From Tubulanus polymorphus (Eukaryota > Nemertea > Palaeonemertea > Tubulaniformes > Tubulanidae): a DNA stretch of 60,000 nucleotides. The notes beneath the pieces are model-generated. The model was not told the DNA's origin. It saw nothing but the letters and a program-made list of their open reading frames with translations, and made no database searches. This document shows positions 1-12,500 of the stretch, piece after piece. Numbering within the stretch: position 1 is the stretch's first letter; each line of letters begins with the position of its first letter. The stretch lies in NCBI RefSeq assembly GCF_964204645.1, contig NC_134032.1, positions 12,830,275 to 12,890,274 on the forward strand, read 5' to 3'. Both the position numbers and the translations under genes were made by a program.

Positions 1-2038
1 ATTCGATCTCACAAATCACAACTGAAATTATTTCAAGCGTAATGGGCCATCGTTACCACTAACTGTGGCAAGTGATGATCCGCCAGGTTCGCTAGTAGTT
101 ACTCGATCATTTGCATTCGCTTTCATTCACATCTAAATCGAATCCAATTTTCATTTTCTCTGAATTCAATCAATTTTCAATGAACACCGGACTAGAAACG
201 TCAATCATATATCTTTACGACCACGCGTTTGATACTAATTTGCATTTAGGAATCGAACTGAAGTTTGTTTTCTCTTAGAAAATTTCGTCTACTTCTTGTA
301 ATCTTTTGCGAATACGTTTGAAATGTATAAATTTTAAAATTAAAACATTTTAAGTATGCGTAGCAGAATTTTCTTTTTTATCAACTACTTCGTTATCGGG
401 CAGTTACGGTGAATGACTTTTTAAAATCTTATTTGAAAATATTTTAGTTCTTTTTTCCTGCAAGTTCTTGTTCGTTTTACTTGATATCGACTCTTTTAAG
501 TAAAGCAGCGTTTTAATCGGAAGCTACCGAAAAGCTACCAAATATACAGGGCACTAGTACTAAGTTATTCCTGGTTATTGCCGACTTGAAAAAATACGTC
601 GAAATTATTCATAATTCATTAAGAGGTAGATGAAAAACCAGTTTGCAAAATGATTGTAAGGATCAGTGGCTTGCAATCCCATATATAGTATTGTGGCGAA
701 CCTCTGACACACGCCACTGGACTCTTATTAATTGGTGTTTCTACCTATACAATACACAATACTGAAATATTTATTTTTCTGCTCGCAAGGTATGCACTAG
801 GCCAGGCACATTAGCCAGCTATAAATACCACGATTTGCTTCGTTCTACGCGCGAAGTGTCCGCATTTAGCTCCACTGGTAACACGATATATGTCGGATAA
901 ACCCGTAACAGCCCCTGCACATCAAACGTCTATATTAATGAATATTATAACGGAGAATTTTTAATATCTCGAGGTGTAAACATATATAAGAATGCCATGT
1001 TGGATCAATCAATGTCCTTTGTTCCCGATGTCTGGCAATCTAAGGTTTGCCCGACGGTCTGGTGAAAAGTAACCGAGATTCCGTCGTGAGAACCTGAATT
1101 ATCGAGAAACCACGCATATATATATAACCGGCACAATTCTAATGCCCTTTTCAAATAATAAACACAGCTTGACGTAATGTAATAAGAAAACATCTTTTTT
1201 TATGTAACATTTACAACGATTCGTTTGTCTATTAATCGAATGCAATATGAAAAAGGTGATGTGATTTCGCAGCAGGGAGTTCGAGATATTTCTTCTATTC
1301 AACGCCAAAACCGTCTATCGAAATAAAAGCTTGTGTAATACCTTCTTGTCTAGATCGGTGAAGGTATTCAATTTCTCGTTTGACGAAGACTAGTGTCTTG
1401 ATTGTTTAAACTTCTCCGGCGTTACGCCATTCAAGAGACTTCTATTTAGGAGAGTGCTTTGTATTTTATCATTTTTTATCAAATCGCAATGATTTATAAT
1501 GTTCAAATATATATTGATTGAATGACCTGAATGAATTCGTTGAAATATATTCAAGTACGGTAAAAGTAATCGATTAATACATGATTATCATAGTAATTAA
1601 CGATAGATGTATTTAAGAGACTTTATAGTGATAATGATATCTTGATTATGAATAATCTTGAATGAATCGTAAAATTTGCGTTGATATAATATGATAATTA
1701 ATTCGTGCCCGATTCCAAGCTATGCTACGGATATGTAATATGTGAAAACGGATGCGGTTGTAAGTAGATCATCTTGTCATTTCGCTTCCCGCTGATGTTC
1801 TCATCTCGATTTGATTATACACTAGACAGTATTGGAAGATGATCCAGGGTAATTTCGCCAAATATGTGAAACATTGTATCGCAAGTGTGAAACCAATACT
1901 GGGGTCTACCGAGTAATTAGGAATATTTCATGGCATTAAGGCTTTTAGAGACTTATCAGTTAGTGAAATGTGCGGTCAAAATTATCGCCAGTGAAATTTC
2001 GAAGGGAACTTGGTTATTCTATACTATTTTGGACAATA

Positions 2039-2299
2039 CAGGGTGGATCCAAGAGGGGGGAGGGGTGGTGGGGGGGTTTGACTCCCGCTGTTCCGTGTTC
2101 GAAAATTTTCTGATGTAAATGAGATGAAACTAAGCACAATTCAAATCTTTATCGATTTCTGTCACAGCGGCTGCCAGAAATTACTGTGGGTAATGCGCAT
2201 ATCTTTATGAATGCATTTTTTATTGATATACAAAAGAAATGATATCTGGGAAAACATTTCGCTTGAACCCCTCTGCTCGAATTTCTGGATCCGCCCCTG
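2039..2299. mobile_element. MITE-like element with short imperfect terminal inverted repeats
   Basis: The left end reads CAGGGTGGATCCA. The reverse complement of the right end reads CAGGGGCGGATCCAG, giving roughly 15 bp inverted termini with one gap. A G-rich run follows the left end. There is no coding capacity. The flanks share CAATA but not a clean equal-length target-site duplication. CAGGGGCGGATCC-type ends are common on non-autonomous DNA elements in animal genomes (from memory). The family is not determined. Confidence 0.45.
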
Positions 2300-2966
2300 G
2301 CAATACCACGGCTGGCCTGGATCCGCGCCGGCATTCTCATTCTCTTAGGATCGGCCCAATCGAATCACCATCGATTGATTCAGGTGATTAGTCGACACCG
2401 AAAGATCGATGACCGCGAAATTGATGGCGCATAATTGGGACCCGAAATCATTATACACACACGACGTACCCGTGCATGTACTAGTTTAAGGCTAAAGAAA
2501 ATTGATACATTGTTTCTCCTGATCGGACGGATCACTTTTATAAACCGCAATGAAATTTGTAATCAGTTCATTTCTATATAACTGCCGGGTCTGTTATTGT
2601 ACTTAGCCTGATCGTGATTTTAAAGAAAGTGATGTACGTGGTAGATAGGCGATCGGCCGCCGGGTCATCTTGGCAGAAATGATAAACAAGGTATGAACGC
2701 CTTCAGCCTTAAGTCGTAAATATTGAAATTCGTTATCCACCGCGTATTTACGTATAAACATTGTGTATACCTATTGTGAGGAATTTTCTCATTTGCTCCG
2801 ACCGCGCAGACTCTATATTCGTCTGCCAGCAGCCACACTTTCCTTATTACACTTCGACGTGTCGGAAGTTGTTTTCGCGCTGCAGTCGACCTCAAGGTAT
2901 GAATTTTCGATTTCCTCCCGATCGTTTTAAATTTCAAATATATAAGTTGCACTTCGTAATTAGGGT

Positions 2967-3048
2967 TAATAATGGCTAATGCATTGCGGATTAAACATGT
3001 CTTAATTTTCGAATGTCAATAGTTGAGCTAATAATGGCTAATGCATTG
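2967..3048. repeat. direct duplication of a 20-mer, 62 bp apart
   Basis: The string TAATAATGGCTAATGCATTG occurs at 2967-2986 and again at 3029-3048. This is a small local duplication with no evident function. Confidence 0.6.
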
Positions 3049-4748
3049 TAAATTAAATCTAAGTGCTCTGCAATTTTGTGTGAAAAATCTTAATGTTATC
3101 TTCAGTTGTCCTGTAGAGATTTATTGCAGGCTCTCGCCTACTTTTACCCGAGGTGAAATATTCAAAATGTTCATCCCGAGATTTGTTCGTGTGTTCGTAA
3201 TGAGTACATCACATTGATTCGCGATCGGATATTTTTTGCTCATCCGAGTTGATAGTGCTACATCGAGATAAATATCGAGATAAATATTGAGATAAATCGA
3301 GATGCGCTTTTTTCACGAGAACCGGACTTTTTGCTTTTTTTAGTAAAGGTGGTAAAATAAATTCGGGCGTTATTTTTTCATCTAGACGAAAACCGGAATT
3401 ATGCTAATAGTGCTTTTAATTTACGTGGTAAAAAGAATTAGGCCATATTCATTAGACGAGCCGTTCTTAAACAAGAAACGCAATTTTTGCTGTTGGTGCT
3501 TTTGCTTTTGGAAAAAGAAACCGGTCGTATTCGTTGAGAGTAGGTTCTTTTATCATTTATACGTAAGTTCCGCGGACACTTGCGCGTTAAGTATAGATCG
3601 GAAACTCCTCAAACTAAATGTATATTACCTGAGAACTGTGTAGCTCTGTAAACGCGTATTTTTCTAAGCGTCTGCAAACGAAGTTGCTAAAAATATACGT
3701 ACAACATAAGCTTACATAAGCGACGTTACTGGAATATAGCTACCAATAACTTGCGCATTATTTTTATATACATGTAACTCTAGCTTTACATCGATCGAGA
3801 ACCGTGTAGGAATTTTTTTTATCATTAACTGGGGTTAAGGTCATAGTTTTGAAGGCCACGCAGGCGCCAGTGCAGTTCTTTGATGATCGCCTTAAATCTA
3901 GTACTTAATTACATCCAATGAAAATATACATAGGGTAACATATAATCATATCATTGGAATAAGATAGATTGAAATCACTTTTCAAAATCATGCGTACATT
4001 AAGACAAATTTCAATTCTAAAAATATAATTACCTACATTTTATTCATTAAATCTACATGGATTTAGTTTAGTTTTTCAAGTTCCTAGAATAGAGAACCTA
4101 AGAATTTGATTGAGTAAATGACTGGCAAACCTGGGTTTAGGCCTACGTTATCATTCCAAAATAACGAAAGGAAGTAAGTTCTCAATGTTCGACCTGTGGT
4201 TGCGTCTGTTTGATGGTAACTACTCGTAAAGGTAGGTATCGATAGAGCTAAAACATCATTAATTACCTAACTTCACACATGATTAACGCACGATCGTAAA
4301 TATGGCCTCGATTCGTTTGCAATTATTAATCATAACTCTTGACTACGAGTCATTTGTATTTTGATATTTTGTCGTGTATTTTACCCTGTCTTGTCAGGAT
4401 CACTAGTCCCTCTAATTCAATGGCCAATTTTAGAAAAACAATCAACTCCTTCAAATCTGTTTGATATAAACGGAATCAACGAAGAAATCAAATCGATCGA
4501 AGAGTTTAAACCTTCTTCATAATCGCTGGTTCTGTGAATTCGTTTCGTTAGTTTGAATCCTGTTGGGCGACAGTGTTTCCCGGTCTTCCAAGGTTCTTTC
4601 TCGGCCTGTCATCTATCGATACGATAAAAAAGAAACCCCTTCTAACCTTCCCTAACAGACCGTTTAGATCTATCTGTGTTTACACAGTTAAGATGACTTT
4701 AGTAGTCGGTATAATGTAAGCTCGTTATCTTGTGCACAGGAGGTAGGC

Positions 4749-6593
4749 ATGAAGTGCATCGACACTATCGATGGAATGTACAGCATTTTAGAGAAATCTG
4801 ACTCGAAATCGTTGCTGAAAAAATATCTGACGCCGGATAAATTCAAAAAACTGAGATCCCTCAAAACTAAACTCGGCGGCACTTTGGCTCACTGCATCAA
4901 TTCAGGTTGGTTCTATTTTTGCATCGAGCTGTTCTACAGTAGACTTCGCTCAAGTCGAATCTTTTGGGACCGTAAAATGTGTCCGACTTGAGTGATATTC
5001 GAGTTGGGTGTTATGCATTCGTTAAATGGTGTCACAAAAGATTTTTCAAAAGACATTCGAGTTGATCTCTCATCAATAATTCTCTGTTCCGGGAGAAGAG
5101 ATTTCGTACCTTTAATGGTTATAGTTAAGTTGATATGAAGCACCATTGATATCTTGTCATTCATTTATGATTGGTCATTTACAGGTGTTGAACACTTGGA
5201 GAGCAGTAATGGCATTTATGCCTGTGATCCGGAAGGATATGAAACGTTCAAAGATATTCTGGACCCGATTATAAAAGAATATCACAAGTTCGAAAATTCT
5301 GATATCAAACATCCGGATCCGGATTTTGGAAACTTGGCAAACCTTCCATTTGGTGATGTTGACCCAGATGGTAGATATGTTGTTTCAACACGAGTTCGTG
5401 TTGGTCGTAGCGTCGACGGTATTCCATTCCCTCCAACAATCAATAAAGCGGTAAGTCCCGATATCCTTCGCATAGTATTGCAATGATACAAATGGTGTGA
5501 AATGTGTTATTAACTTTTTCGAAAGGTTTTGACTAAATGCCAAAGATCCTGTAAGCATTTGCAAAACGTGATATCCTTGGGATGAATACGTTGAAGATAT
5601 CGTATTGAGGAATAATTGGTAATCAAAAAGTATACTGATTATCTTTAATAGCAACGTGCTGAGGTTGAAAGGAAAATCATGAAAGCTTTCGACGTGCTTC
5701 AAAATGATAAGGAATATGAAGGTACCTATTACCAGTTGCCAAAACTGACTCCTCAGGAGGCTGACCAACTGAGGATGGATCATTTCCTATTCAGCGAAAC
5801 TGATGAGTAAGTAAATTATTTGTATGATACTGCATAGGCGGATTAAGCGATTTTATAAAAAATTGCATTCACGTTCCTTATGAAAAACTATTCAAAACCA
5901 GTTAACTAATAATACTTTCAGCATTGCTCGATCTGCTGGTATCTATCGAGATTGGAGTGACAGTCGTGGAATTTACTGCAGTAACGACAAAAAATTTCTT
6001 GTGTGGGTAAATGAAGAAGATCATTATCGTCTCATATCCATGCAGAAAGGAGGCGACCTCGCAAAGGTGTATCGTAGATTGGTGAAAGTAAGGAGTACTA
6101 CTTTTGTCTGTACTATTGCCGTTTATTCTTTAAACAACACTTAAAAAGGATTTTTTTTTCCAATTCCAGGCCATTAAAACAGTGGAGCAACAGGTTACGT
6201 TCGCACACAGTAAACGCTTTGGTTACCTAACTTTTTGTCCTACAAATCTCGGAACAACGTTAAGAGCCAGTGTACATGTGAAGATACCCAGGCTTTCAGC
6301 AAACAAGAAAATGATGGAGGAGATTTGCGCTGAATATAAACTTCAACCAAGAGGTAAATAGACTAGAAATAGGATAAGAGATAACATGTAAAGTGTGGGT
6401 TTCTCATGAAAAACAAAACTCTTATGTTCCCCGGCTTCATATATTTCACTAAGGTATACATGGTGAACATACTGAGAGCGTTGGAGGTGTTTATGACATA
6501 AGCAATAAACGCAGATTGGGACTGTCTGAAATTGATGCCGTCACAGAAATGGCTGACGGTGTTAAAGCCATCATCGCCAAGGAAAAAGAACTG
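4749..6593 (+). other. arginine kinase domain 1 (exons 1-6)
   Basis: Exons are 4749-4905, 5185-5450, 5652-5806, 5922-6087, 6170-6353 and 6454-6593, about 356 residues. The first exon is the most diverged of the six cassettes ([20 protein letters not shown], then [14 protein letters not shown]) and lacks the linker found before the other domains. The second exon ends FPPTINKA where the others have FAPSISET. The fourth exon has RDWSDSRG. Its first donor is the weak GTTGGT. All catalytic motifs are intact. Confidence 0.9.
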
Positions 6594-9500
6594 GTAATTG
6601 TCACTTTAATGTCCCCGGTAGAAATCAAAATTATTTAATAGTTTCAAACGTTTGCTTATTTTCTACATTCACAGGAAAAGATATGGGAGTATCAAGGTAG
6701 CATAGAGGATATGTACACCGTGCTTGTAAATTCCAACTCAAAATCATTGTTGAAGAAATACCTGACGCGAGAGGTATTTGACAGTCTGAAAGACAAGAAA
6801 ACGAGTCTTGGTGGTACATTGGCCCATTGCATCAATTCAGGTAATTAGATTTGTAAGCAATGGACATGTATTAAGCGACCTTTATAATACTTTATCGTAG
6901 AATCTAGGTGTTATTTACTTGGAGGGCAGTAATTAGACTAGAGGCAGAACATTCGTCAATAATTCGAAGTGATGGACTTGCAAGCTTTATGTATACTCTT
7001 TCATAAATTCCAGGTATTGTTCACTTGGAGAGCAGTAACGGCATTTATGCCTGTGATCCGGAAGGATACGAAACGTTCAAAGATATTCTGTACCCAATCA
7101 TCAAAGAATATCACAAGTTCGAGAATTCTGACATCAAACATCCGGATCCGGATTTTGGGAACTTGGCAAACCTTCCATTTGGTGATGTTGACCCAGACGG
7201 CAGATATGTTGTTTCAACACGAGTTCGTGTTGGTCGCAGTGCAGACGGTATTCCATTTGCTCCGTCTATCAGTGAAACGGTAAGTCCTACAATTCTGAAA
7301 TGATGGTTCTATAGTATGTACATTGATTTAAGCGTATGTAATACATTTGAAATCAGATGAGATATTGTCAATTTCATTATTGTAGCAACGGGCCGAAGTT
7401 GAAAACAAGATCATGAAAGCCTTTGAAGTACTACAAAATGAAAAGGAATATCAAGGTACCTATTACCAGTTACCAAAACTGACTCCTGAGGAGGCTGACC
7501 AACTGAGGACGGACCATTTCCTCTTCAGTGAGACTGATGAGTAAGTAGATTTGTAATAACGATCAAAAACATTTCAAATTAGCAGATCTAAACAATTGTA
7601 TTGAAGATGCATTCCGATTCCTCATGGCAAATTACATTTATTCACATTCGAAAGCACTAATTAACAAATTTCACTTTTAGCATTGCTCGATCAGCTGGTA
7701 TCTACAGGAATTGGAGTGACAATCGTGGAATTTACTGTAGTAACGACAAAAAATTCCTCGTATGGGTAAATGAAGAAGATCATTATCGTCTCATATCCAT
7801 GCAGAAAGGAGGTGACCTCGCAAAGGTGTATCGCAGATTAGTGAAGGTGCGGTATCTAATTCCCCTTGAAATTTTAGTGTTAATTCTATTATCAACAATT
7901 ACGAAAATCTTATTTAATTTAAAGGCCATCAAAACAGTGGAACAACAGGTTACGTTCGCACACAGTAAACGCTTTGGTTACCTAACCTTTTGTCCTACAA
8001 ATCTCGGAACAACGTTAAGAGCCAGTGTACATGTGAAGATACCCAGGCTTTCAGCAAACAAGAAAATGATGGAGGAAATTTGCGCTGAATATAAACTTCA
8101 ACCAAGAGGTGAATAAATATACTAGAAATAGGCTAAGAAATGGCATGTTAAGTGTTGGTTTCTCGTGAAGAACAAAACTTAAATGTTTGCTGGTTTCATG
8201 TATTTAATTAGGTATACATGGTGAACATACTGAGAGCGTTGGAGGTGTTTATGACATTAGCAATAAACGCAGATTGGGACTGTCTGAAATTGATGCCGTC
8301 ACAGAAATGGCTGACGGTGTTAAAGCCATCATCGCCAAGGAAAAAGAACTGGTAATTGTCACTTTAATGTTCCCGGTAGAAATCAAAATTATTTTATTGG
8401 TTTCAAACGTTTGCTTATTTTCTACATTCACAGGAAAAGATATGGGAGTATCAAGGTAGCATAGAGGATATGTACACCGTGCTTGTAAATTCCAACTCGA
8501 AATCGTTGTTGAAGAAGTATCTGACGCGAGATGTATTTGACAGTCTGAAAGATAAGAAAACCAATCTTGGTGGTACATTGGCCCATTGCATCAATTCAGG
8601 TAACTAGATTTGAATCAGTTAGACTTGAAGTAGAACATTCATCAAGTTAGGGACATGTATTAAGCAAGCTTTAAACTCATAAATTCCAGGTATTGTTCAC
8701 TTGGAGAGCAGTAACGGCATTTATGCCTGTGATCCGGAAGGATATGAAACATTCAAAGGTATTCTGGATCCAATCATCAAAGAATATCACAAGTTCGAAA
8801 ATTCTGATATCAAACATCCGGATCCGAATTTTGGGAACTTGGCAAACCTTCCATTTGGTGATGTTGACCCAGATGGTAGATATGTTGTTTCAACACGAGT
8901 TCGTGTTGGTCGCAGTGCAGACGGTATTCCGTTTGCTCCGTCTATCAGTGAAACGGTAAGACTTAAATGGCGGCACTAATTGTATTTCCAATGATCTTAA
9001 AGCGTTTGGAATACATTTGAAGATGAGGAGCAATTGAGTTAATTCTATCATTATAGCAACGTGCTGAAGTTGAAAACAAAATCATGAAAGCCTTCGAAGT
9101 ACTACAAAATACTAATGAATACCAGGGTACCTATTACCAGTTACCAAAGCTGACTCCTCAAGAAGCTGACCAATTGAGGAATGATCATTTCCTCTTCAGT
9201 GAAACAGACGAGTAAGTGACATATTTGCATCATACCACATAAGCATCTAAAGATTTTGAATTGTACAAATTCCTTATGTCACGTGACGTTTATTCAGAAC
9301 TTTTTAACAAATCTTATGAAACCTTACTCTTAGCATTGCTCGATCAGCCGGTATCTACAGAAATTGGAGTGACAATCGTGGAATCTACTGTAGTAACGAC
9401 AAAAAATTCCTTGTGTGGGTAAATGAAGAAGATCACTATCGTCTCATATCCATGCAGAAAGGAGGTGATCTCGCAAAGGTGTATCGCAGATTAGTGAAGG

Positions 9501-12500
9501 TGCGGTATCTAATTATCTTTGGACTGCTACAGTTAATTTTGTTATCAACAATTATAAACTTCTCATTTCCTTTAAAGGCCATTAAAATAGTGGAACAACA
9601 GGTTACGTTCGCACACAGTAAACGCTTTGGTTACCTTACCTTTTGTCCTACAAATCTCGGAACAACGTTGAGAGCCAGTGTACACGTAAAGATACCAAGA
9701 CTATCAGCAAACAAGAAAATGATGCAGGAGGTTTGCGCTGAACACAAACTTCAACCGAGAGGTAAAAACACTTTCTTAGGCTAAGAAAGAACGAACGTGT
9801 GAAATGCAGACTGTTCATGTAGGACTAGCTGTTAATGTTCATTGGCTTCATTTATTTCATTAAGGTATACACGGCGAACATACTGAGAGCGTAGGCGGTG
9901 TTTATGATATTAGTAATAAACGCAGATTGGGACTTACCGAAATCGATGCTGTCACAGAAATGGCTGAAGGCGTCAAAGCCATCATCGCCAAGGAAAAAGA
10001 ACTGGTAATTTTGAATAAATATGTCGATATAAAACATGTTGAAGATTGTTTTTCTCATTTTGTATTTCGACTTTATAGGAAAAGATTTGGGAATATCAAG
10101 GAAGCATCGAAGATATGTACACAGTACTAACAGAATCTAACTCGAAATCGTTGCTGAAGAAATACCTGACGCGTGAAGTATTTGAGAGTTTGAAAGATAA
10201 GAAAACCTCACTTGGTGGCACATTGGCGCATTGCATCAATTCAGGTACATATCCATCATAAAAGGAAAAGGAAATGTTTCAAAGTCGTGGGAACTTATTC
10301 ATATTAGATCTTTCCTAATATCTGGTTTATCAATTTTAGGGGTCGTTCACTTGGAGAGCAGTAATGGTATCTATGCCTGTGATCCGGAAGGATACGAAAC
10401 GTTCAAAGATATTCTGGACCCAATCATCAAAGAATATCACAAGTTCGAGAATTCTGACATCAAACATCCGGATCCGAATTTTGGAAACTTGGCAAACCTT
10501 CCATTTGGTGATGTTGACCCAGACGGTAGATATGTTGTTTCAACACGAGTTCGTGTTGGTCGCAGTGCAGACGGTATTCCATTTGCTCCGTCTATCAGTG
10601 AAACGGTAAGTCCTGTTAATCATTAATGATGGTACTACATTATAAATGTTGTTGAAAGCGTATACAATAATTTTGAAATTCAATGAATTATCATATAGTC
10701 AATCGATATTATTGTAGCAACGCGCTGAAGTTGAAAACAAAATTATGAAAGCCTTCGAATCACTTCAAAGTGATAGCGAATACGAGGGTACCTATTACCA
10801 GTTGCCAAATCTAACTTCTCAAGAGGCTGACCAATTGAGAATGGATCATTTCCTATTCAGCGAAACAGATGAGTGAGTAAATGATGTTTGCATTCTACCA
10901 AAATACTTCTTGAAGATCTTGAAGATTTTGATTGAAAATTGGTTATTATGTCACATGACGCTTATTCAAAATTCGTCAACATATCATACTTTCAGCATTG
11001 CTCGATCCGCTGGTATCTACAGGAATTGGAGTAACAATCGTGGAATTTACTGCAGCAACGACAAAAAATTCCTTGTATGGGTAAATGAAGAAGATCATTA
11101 TCGTCTCATATCCATGCAAAAAGGTGGTGACCTCGCCCAAGTGTATCGCAGACTAGTGAAAGTATGTATGGTATCTAATTCTTCTTGAACCACATGCTAC
11201 TCCTTGTATAACCACCAATTAATCAATATCTATTTTTGTTTTACTTCAAGGCCATCAAAACTGTGGAGCAAAAGGTTAAGTTCGCGCACAGTAAACGCTT
11301 TGGTTATCTTACCTTTTGTCCCACGAATCTTGGAACAACGTTAAGAGCCAGTGTACACGTAAAGATACCAAGGCTCTCAGCAAACAAGAAATTGATGGGG
11401 GAAGTTTGCGCTAGATTCAAACTTCAGCCGAGAGGTAAATAAGTTATCGTAGGCTAGGAGAGTACACACTGTACACGATTTATTCAAGCCTTTCCTTTTG
11501 GGATTCAAGGAACTAGTTTCTGATTCATGCTCCATATACTTTACTAAGGTATACACGGTGAACATACCGAGAGCGTGGGAGGTGTTTACGACATAAGTAA
11601 TAAACGTAGATTGGGACTGACCGAAATTGATGCTGTCACGGAAATGGCTGAAGGTGTTAAAGCCATCATTGCCAAGGAAAAAGAACTGGTAATTGACGCA
11701 GAAAATGTCGATAGAAATCTGAATAAATGGTTTTCTTTTTTTTCCCTGCTTCCTATCCCATTTCCCTATCTCATCGATATTTTAAAGCATCCTGGATTTT
11801 TACACATTTATAGGAGAAGATTTGGGAGTATCAAGGTAGCATTGAAGATATGTACACCGTGCTTACGGAATCCAACTCGAAATCGTTGCTGAAGAAATAT
11901 CTGACGCGTGAAGTATTTGAGAGTTTGAAAGATAAGAAAACCTCACTTGGTGGCACATTGGCACATTGCATCAATTCAGGTACATATTCATTATAAAAAG
12001 CAGTAGGAAATGTTTCGTAGGTTCGTACAACATCTATCCCAATATTTCGTTCATCAATTTTAGGTGTTGTTCACTTGGAGAGCAGTAATGGCATTTATGC
12101 CTGTGATCCGGAAGGATATGAAACATTCAAAGATATTCTGGATCCAATTATCAAAGAATATCACAAGTTCGAGAATTCTGATATCAAACATCCATCTACC
12201 GATTTCGGAAACTTGGAAGCTCTTCCATTTGGTGATGTTGACCCAGACGGTAGATATGTTGTTTCAACACGAGTTCGTGTTGGTCGCAGTGCAGACGGTA
12301 TTCCATTTGCTCCGTCTATCAGTGAAACGGTAAGACTTGCTATTCTTTAACGGTGGATTTCATTACCATTGTGATGAAATACTGTATATTGGAAGAATCA
12401 AATAAAATTTCAACGAGTCAATTTTATCATTGTAGCAACGCGCTGAAGTTGAAAACAAAATCATGAAAGCTTTCGAAGTACTTCAAACCGATAGTGAATA

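Larger units (their letters stand above)
1..4738. other. upstream intergenic region, no gene recognised
   Basis: AT-rich sequence with only short, overlapping, unrecognisable open frames on both strands. It holds a MITE-like element at 2039-2299, a duplicated 20-mer at 2967-2986 and 3029-3048, and a GATAAATATCGA-type simple repeat around 3260-3303. The promoter and any untranslated first exon of the six-domain kinase gene should lie here, because the first coding exon is preceded by an acceptor-like CACAG ending at 4739. I could not identify the matching donor or a transcription start. Confidence 0.5.

Noticed and set aside
2665-2979. Overlapping open frames on both strands at 2.7-3.0 kb
   Set aside because: Neither frame resembles a known protein, they overlap on opposite strands, and no splice or codon signal supports them.
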